This document shows, piece after piece, positions 6,989-10,783 of a stretch of 10,783 bases of DNA (its first letter is position 1; each line of letters opens with the position of its first letter). The notes beneath the pieces are model-generated. The model had not been told where the DNA came from. It saw only the letters and a program-made list of their open reading frames with translations, and did no database searches. The DNA comes from an uncultured Victivallales bacterium. Lineage in GTDB: Bacteria > Verrucomicrobiota > Lentisphaeria > Oligosphaerales > JAFGRS01. The stretch is taken from positions 1 to 10,783 of the forward strand of contig CAILKC010000049.1 in assembly GCA_903834675.1 (NCBI GenBank). Direction: 5' to 3'. The translations under genes were made by a program, and so were the position numbers.

Positions 6989-7253
6989 CGACCCGGTTGT
7001 CGGCGCTCCCAGGAGAATGGAGCGGCCGCGGCTCGCGGCCAGCCGACCCACCGGTCGGCGCTCCCAGGAGAATGGAGCGGCCGCGGCTCGCGGCCAGCCG
7101 ACCCACCGGTCGGCGCTCCCAGGGAATGGAGCGGCCGCGGCTCGCGGCCAGCCGACCCACCGGTCGGCGCTCCCAGGGAATGGAGCGGCCGCGGCTCGCG
7201 GCCAGCCGACCCACCGGTCGGCGCTCCCAGGATCTGGAGCGGCCGCGGCTCGC
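6989..7253. repeat. Tandem array of three-way-junction palindromic repeats (54-55 bp period)
   Basis: Four complete 46-nt cores lie at 7019-7064, 7074-7119, 7128-7173 and 7182-7227, separated by 8-9 base spacers (CAGGAGAAT or CAGGGAAT). A diverged, left-truncated copy occupies 6989-7009. A right-truncated copy at 7236-7253 ends exactly where the stop codon of the ceramidase-like gene begins. Each core folds as an outer stem GGAGC/GCTCC, hairpin A GGCCGCG/CGCGGCC with loop GCT, one unpaired A, and hairpin B GCCGACC/GGTCGGC with loop CACC. Only the loops and that A are unpaired. The four full cores are identical, so the tandem growth is recent. The array fills most of the 351-base gap between the Smr and ceramidase-like genes; 6903-6988 shows nothing recognisable. 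Confidence 0.93.
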
Positions 7254-8582
7254 TCAGTCCAGCAGGCTATTCACCAGCGCTATGGAGGTCGCGGCAAGGT
7301 TCTCGCCCACGGCGGGGCTGAGCTTGCTGGACCTGGCCGTTCTGGGCTCGTAGCCCTCGCCCTTGTGTACCTGCTCGGAACCCGGCACATAGCCAATGCA
7401 GCCGTTGGCCAGTTCTACGACATAGGTGTAGCGCGCCTTCGACTGCGCCTTGATCTCCAACCCGAAGCGGCAGAAGTACTCCGCCGGGTTGGCCACCAGG
7501 CACGCTGGACCGATGCGGAGCGCCTGCACTTCGGCCGGGACGGTTGGCTCGTGCCGGTTCATCTCGCGCAACAACATGATCTCACGGGCAAAGACCGCAT
7601 CGCCATCCCAGGGGCTGGTCGCGGTACGCCCGGCCAGGCAGGCTGCGGCCGCCTGCAACACGGACTCGGGAATCAGGCGCGGTTCCAGGTTCAACACCCT
7701 AAGCGCGCTGCCCACCGCGAGGTCCGACTCCGCCACGGGTTGGGACAACACCTTGATCGCCTCGCCCGCCAGGCAATGCCCGATCAGCTTGCCCCAGGGC
7801 TCGCCGCCTTCCCACTGGCCGGGGGCGGTGCGGTTGTTCACCTGGGTCACATCCCCGCAGGCCCCATTGACGAAGACGGTCACGCCGCCCGCCCCCATCA
7901 CCGCCGCCACCGCCTGGCGTAGGTAGTACGGGTAGTCCGCCGAAAAGCCGGCTCCGCCCACCCCCACGGTGCAGTGACAGGTGTAGTTCACCAGACAACC
8001 CAGAAACCGCCCGCTGGCCGCCGCGAAAGCCCCGATCACTCCCACTTCGGGATCCACTGGCCCGGCGGGCTCGATAATGTCCGTGTTGCCCTTCCCCGGA
8101 TGGGTTGCCTCCTTGCCGCCCTGCAGGCGGAAGCGCCGGTTGAAGGCAACCCCTTCCTGGCGCCCGGAACCGAAACGAAACTGCGCCTCGACGCGGCCCT
8201 GCCACGCCTCAATCACCGCCTCGGCAATGGCCGTGCTGACCCGCTCGCAGTAGGCTGGGTCCGCCTCGCTCATGAAGACCTCGCAGGTGGCGCCGCCGTT
8301 GTGCGTATGGCTTGCAGCCACCATCACGGCGCCCTCGTCAAGCCCGGTCACCTCATGGATGCGACGGCGCGCCCGCAGCACCATGGAGCGTTTTACCGAG
8401 AGCGCGTCGACCCCCACGACGGCGACGCTACGCACGCCGTCGTGAACCACCATCGCGGTGACCAGCAACGGGTCGTGGATGCTCGCGCCGAAGCGCTTCA
8501 GCAGCATCCCCGGCATCTCGCTGCCCACCACTGGCGTGATGTCCCGTACGGCGAATCCAGCGCTTTTCAGTGGGGCTGTCAT
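7254..8582 (-). CDS. Neutral/alkaline ceramidase-family amidase-like protein
   Basis: The protein has 442 residues and aligns by motif with the N-terminal catalytic domain of neutral/alkaline non-lysosomal ceramidases. The opening GFAVRDITPVVGSEMPG (9-25) is the family's A-G-x-x-x-x-D-I-T-P block. Zinc-ligand motifs follow: ASHTHNGG (90-97; His92, His94) and NYTCHCTVG (199-207; His203). NGACGDVTQVN (239-249) replaces the usual N-x-G-D-x-S/T-P-N. True ceramidases are longer and secreted. This form has no signal peptide and no C-terminal immunoglobulin-like domain, so a cytoplasmic amidase on another substrate is likely. The ATG at 8582 is chosen because AGGAG (8590-8594) lies 7 bases upstream; an in-frame GTG at 8603 would span that site. 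It follows the esterase-like gene by 63 bases, probably as one operon. Confidence 0.85.
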   Translation of the reverse strand: MTAPLKSAGFAVRDITPVVGSEMPGMLLKRFGASIHDPLLVTAMVVHDGVRSVAVVGVDALSVKRSMVLRARRRIHEVTGLDEGAVMVAASHTHNGGATCEVFMSEADPAYCERVSTAIAEAVIEAWQGRVEAQFRFGSGRQEGVAFNRRFRLQGGKEATHPGKGNTDIIEPAGPVDPEVGVIGAFAAASGRFLGCLVNYTCHCTVGVGGAGFSADYPYYLRQAVAAVMGAGGVTVFVNGACGDVTQVNNRTAPGQWEGGEPWGKLIGHCLAGEAIKVLSQPVAESDLAVGSALRVLNLEPRLIPESVLQAAAACLAGRTATSPWDGDAVFAREIMLLREMNRHEPTVPAEVQALRIGPACLVANPAEYFCRFGLEIKAQSKARYTYVVELANGCIGYVPGSEQVHKGEGYEPRTARSSKLSPAVGENLAATSIALVNSLLD

Positions 8583-8589
8583 AGGATCA

Positions 8590-8594
8590 CTCCT
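8590..8594 (-). promoter_or_regulatory. Ribosome binding site fixing the ceramidase-like start at 8582
   Basis: AGGAG on the minus strand lies 7 bases before ATG 8582-8580. The alternative GTG at 8603 lies upstream of this site and would put it inside the coding sequence. Confidence 0.7.
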
Positions 8595-8645
8595 GCAAGA
8601 CACACGGCGTTTCTTTCGGGTCGTGCGTGGCCCGCCGGCTTGGCC

Positions 8646-10490
8646 CTACGCCTGCACCGGCGGCACCGCCCGCGAGGGCTGCTCGTAGACGACGTCTTCC
8701 AACAGCGCCGCCATCTGCGGGATGTCAGCGACCTCCAGCAAACCAAAACAGAACAGTGACTGGTAGCTCTCGTAACGCTCGGCGCCCTCGATGAGATGTA
8801 CCAGCGACGCCACCGTACCATAGGCCGTGATCTTGCTGAACAGCTCTGGCTCCAGCGCGGCGGCCAGCAAGGCAACGACGGCGGTAATCTGCCCATCGCC
8901 CACCAGCTCGAGTCGGCCCGCAGGCAGGTCCGCCGCCGCGAAACGAGCACAGGCCAACACCTGCGCAACTTGATGCCCCAAAAGGCGCTGCCCGGCTGTC
9001 TCCAGCAGCATCAGCAGTTGCCAGTTGGCGGCGTTTTCCCCCGTGCCAAGGATGTCCGCGACCAGCAGGGTGCCGGGCCGCTCCTGCCGCGCCAGGAGGC
9101 TCTGCGCCCGTCCCGCGTCTGAAATCAGCAGCGTCACCGGTTCGCCAACCGCCCCCTGACAACGCCTGGAGACGGGAACCGCCCAGGGCCCGCAGCAAAG
9201 GATGCGGGTCTCGCCGTCGGCGCTGCCGGGGGCGGGCGTGGCCGCCGTCGCGGCGTAGTCCGGCAGGCGGAGGACCTGAACCAGCGCTTGGCGCAGGCGC
9301 CGCCGCGCCAGAGGGGTCCGCGGACTCCGCAGACCCGCCGCCAGACGGCGGGCTCGCATCATGGCCAGGTGCTGCAGGGTCTCCTGGCGCCGCGGCAGCC
9401 CGACGCAGAGCTGGCTCTCCGGCAGGAGCTCGTCCGGGCGCTGGAGGTCTTCGGCCGGGCCCTCGAGGCCCCAGTGCTTGGCGATGAAGCGGTAGAAGGC
9501 GTGCCGGTTGTCGGCGCCGTAGTTGTGGGTACCGGGGTCGGTATTGCTGTGGACTTCGATGCAGTCCGCGGCCCCGAAGGCGCGGTAGGTGGGCAGGATC
9601 GCGTCATAGATCACCGGCTTGGCGCGCTCGGTCTTGAAGCAGCAGTCGTCATTGGCATTGAGGATCTGCAGCAGGGGATGCGGCGCCAGCATGGCCGTCA
9701 TCTCCTGGTAGTCGAGCACCGTGGCCAGGTCCACGGGGACCTGCTCCAAATCGCCGACGTCACTGCGACAACCGACTCGGGCCCGACAGCCGGTGTAGCC
9801 CGCGACGGGCACGCACAAGTTCACCCGCTCGTCCAACGCGGCGGCAATGATGGTCTGCCAGCCGCCCCCCGAGAGGCCAGTGACCCCGACGCGCCCGGGG
9901 TCGGCGCTGGGGTGCGCCAGCAGGATGTCCAAACCCTTGCTGAGGGCGAGAAAGAACAGGCCTACTCCGGCCATGCCGGTCACATTCAGCAGCGCGATGT
10001 TATTGTGGCACACGTCGGCACGCAGCTCGCCCATACCGATGAATTCCAGGTTCAGCGCCAGAACCCCACGGCGGGCCAGGTTCGCGCAGCGAATCTGCTT
10101 GTACTCAACCGCTTTGCCGCCGGCGTGATGGCCGTTGGGGTTGAGCACCACCGGCACCCGACCGCTGAGCTGGCTCGGCTCGTACAGCAGCCCGGGAATC
10201 CAGTAGTCGGGATAGATCTCATAGCGCAGCTTGCGGATGACATAGGATGCATCCGGGCGCAACGTCCGGCCCCAAACCACCCGCGGCGCCTGCTCGGCAA
10301 TGCCCGCGGGAAACCCCCTCAGAAAAACCTCCGCCAGCGCCCGGCGCCGTAGCCGCGGCGCGGCCTCCCGCCAGGCCACGGGGTCCGTCGGCGCCGCAAA
10401 CGGCGGCAGGTGCGCCAGCAGAAACGACTTGAGCAACCCCTCTGACTTGTCCAGCAGAGGCTTCTGACTCAGAACCGTAGTCCAGTCCAT
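8646..10490 (-). CDS. Two-lobed alpha/beta hydrolase, acetylxylan-esterase-like
   Basis: The protein has 614 residues. The first lobe (about 75-345) is a complete alpha/beta hydrolase: cap strands RVPVVLNPNGHH (111-122), nucleophile elbow GLSGGG (205-210, Ser207), acid NANDD (278-282, Asp281 or Asp282), and base THNYG (321-325, His322). It resembles acetylxylan-esterase/dienelactone-hydrolase-type proteins of carbohydrate-rich operons, which remove acyl groups from sugars. The second lobe (about 425-600) repeats the fold pattern, with VADILGTGE (477-485) at a strand-turn position. At the place of its nucleophile elbow it reads LVGDGQ (529-534), with no serine, so it is probably inactive. No signal peptide is visible (MDWTTVLSQKP). 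GGAGG (10497-10501) lies 6 bases before the ATG. It is first in the pair with the ceramidase-like gene. The substrate is unknown. Confidence 0.82.
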   Translation of the reverse strand: MDWTTVLSQKPLLDKSEGLLKSFLLAHLPPFAAPTDPVAWREAAPRLRRRALAEVFLRGFPAGIAEQAPRVVWGRTLRPDASYVIRKLRYEIYPDYWIPGLLYEPSQLSGRVPVVLNPNGHHAGGKAVEYKQIRCANLARRGVLALNLEFIGMGELRADVCHNNIALLNVTGMAGVGLFFLALSKGLDILLAHPSADPGRVGVTGLSGGGWQTIIAAALDERVNLCVPVAGYTGCRARVGCRSDVGDLEQVPVDLATVLDYQEMTAMLAPHPLLQILNANDDCCFKTERAKPVIYDAILPTYRAFGAADCIEVHSNTDPGTHNYGADNRHAFYRFIAKHWGLEGPAEDLQRPDELLPESQLCVGLPRRQETLQHLAMMRARRLAAGLRSPRTPLARRRLRQALVQVLRLPDYAATAATPAPGSADGETRILCCGPWAVPVSRRCQGAVGEPVTLLISDAGRAQSLLARQERPGTLLVADILGTGENAANWQLLMLLETAGQRLLGHQVAQVLACARFAAADLPAGRLELVGDGQITAVVALLAAALEPELFSKITAYGTVASLVHLIEGAERYESYQSLFCFGLLEVADIPQMAALLEDVVYEQPSRAVPPVQA

Positions 10491-10555
10491 CCTGGTCCTC
10501 CAAGGTGAGAAGTTGTCAACGGCATCAACCTAGTGCCTCTGGGCGGAAGTAACTA

Positions 10556-10565
10556 CCCACGTGGG
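10556..10565. promoter_or_regulatory. Perfect 10-bp palindrome upstream of the esterase-like gene, possible operator
   Basis: CCCACGTGGG lies 66 bases upstream of the esterase-like start, in a gap (10491-10642) otherwise without features beyond the ribosome site. A short perfect dyad there could be a regulator site. A 10-bp palindrome in GC-rich DNA can also arise by chance, and no matching promoter pair was seen. Confidence 0.2.
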
Positions 10566-10642
10566 GCCGGGTGGGCGCAAGTCAGCTCCGTAGGGGTTTG
10601 CTTGTAGGAGACTTGCAGCAACCTCGTATGACCCAAAGCGCT

Positions 10643-10771
10643 TCCCATTCCGCCCCTCGTCCGCCGCGGCGGACGAAGGGCGTTGGAGGGCGCCGCTGCG
10701 TCGGCGCCGCGGCGGCCACGCAGGGCCGCCCTCCAGGCGATCCGGCGCGTCCCGGCCGGATCGGAATGGGA
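10643..10771. repeat. Multi-branched palindromic element of 129 nt
   Basis: The outer stem pairs TCCCATTCCG (10643-10652) with CGGAATGGGA (10762-10771), ten perfect pairs. Inside are three hairpins. The first is the perfect 18-nt palindrome CGTCCGCCGCGGCGGACG (10658-10675), extendable by T-A and GGG/CCC pairs. The second has a 9-bp stem TGGAGGGCG (10684-10692) with CGCCCTCCA (10727-10735), continued inside by CTGCGT/ACGCAG. The third is GATCCGG (10739-10745) with CCGGATC (10756-10762), sharing one base with the outer stem. The build resembles the small repeats at 6297 and 6989 in principle, but the sequence differs. No coding sequence is evident between 10491 and the window end. Confidence 0.8.
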
Positions 10772-10783
10772 CCCGCGTCGGCA

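Noticed and set aside
6989..7253. CRISPR array
   Set aside because: The spacers are only 8-9 bases and nearly identical, the repeats are 46 nt and multi-stemmed, and there are no cas genes nearby.
6963..7922. Long plus-strand open frame with repeats of an RGQPTHRSALP-like peptide
   Set aside because: It is the translated tandem repeat followed by the antisense of the ceramidase-like gene. It has no ribosome site, and the period is not consistently a multiple of three (54 and 55 bases).
10643..10771. tRNA or other classical cloverleaf RNA
   Set aside because: There is no acceptor CCA context, T-loop GTTCGA-like box or anticodon stem geometry; the stems are too long and GC-rich.

Overview
This is a GC-rich bacterial chromosomal segment. 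It has dense genes, strong Shine-Dalgarno sites and compact operons on both strands. The gene set fits an environmental bacterium of the Planctomycetota or a similar polysaccharide-handling lineage: a Gfo/Idh/MocA oxidoreductase beside a zinc dehydrogenase, a secreted right-handed beta-helix protein, a neutral-ceramidase-like protein and a large two-lobed acetylxylan-esterase-like hydrolase. No 16S or other phylogenetic marker is present, so the assignment is an inference.

Left part (1-2114). The minus strand starts with the first 46 codons of a cardiolipin synthase-like gene that runs off the window. Divergent from it is a plus-strand operon: a small membrane-anchored proline-rich protein of unknown function, then hisH and hisF. 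HisH and HisF form the glutamine amidotransferase/cyclase that makes imidazole glycerol phosphate and AICAR in histidine biosynthesis. hisA is not between them.

Middle part (2121-6279). A two-gene minus-strand operon encodes a Gfo/Idh/MocA oxidoreductase and then a zinc-dependent medium-chain dehydrogenase. It converges on hisF with only 6 bases between the stop codons. Divergent from it is a secreted beta-helix protein with an inserted beta-sandwich-like region. Together these suggest sugar or polyol oxidation next to extracellular carbohydrate recognition or cleavage.

Repeat-rich part (6280-7253). This holds a small Smr-domain protein, a C-terminal relic of a glycosidase-like gene, and palindromic elements. 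The elements are one solo copy and one tandem array of a 46-48 nt sequence that can fold into an almost fully paired three-way junction, plus a different two-hairpin element. The differences between the solo and array copies fall in the loops and the junction, not the stems.

Right part (7254-10490). A minus-strand pair encodes a two-lobed alpha/beta hydrolase and a ceramidase-family protein, neither with an obvious signal peptide. Upstream of them, at 10643-10771, is a 129-nt multi-branched palindrome with a perfect 10-bp outer stem enclosing three hairpins.

Most genes belong to known families. I see no defence or CRISPR system. The best candidates for something under-described are the structured repeats and the degenerate second lobe of the esterase.
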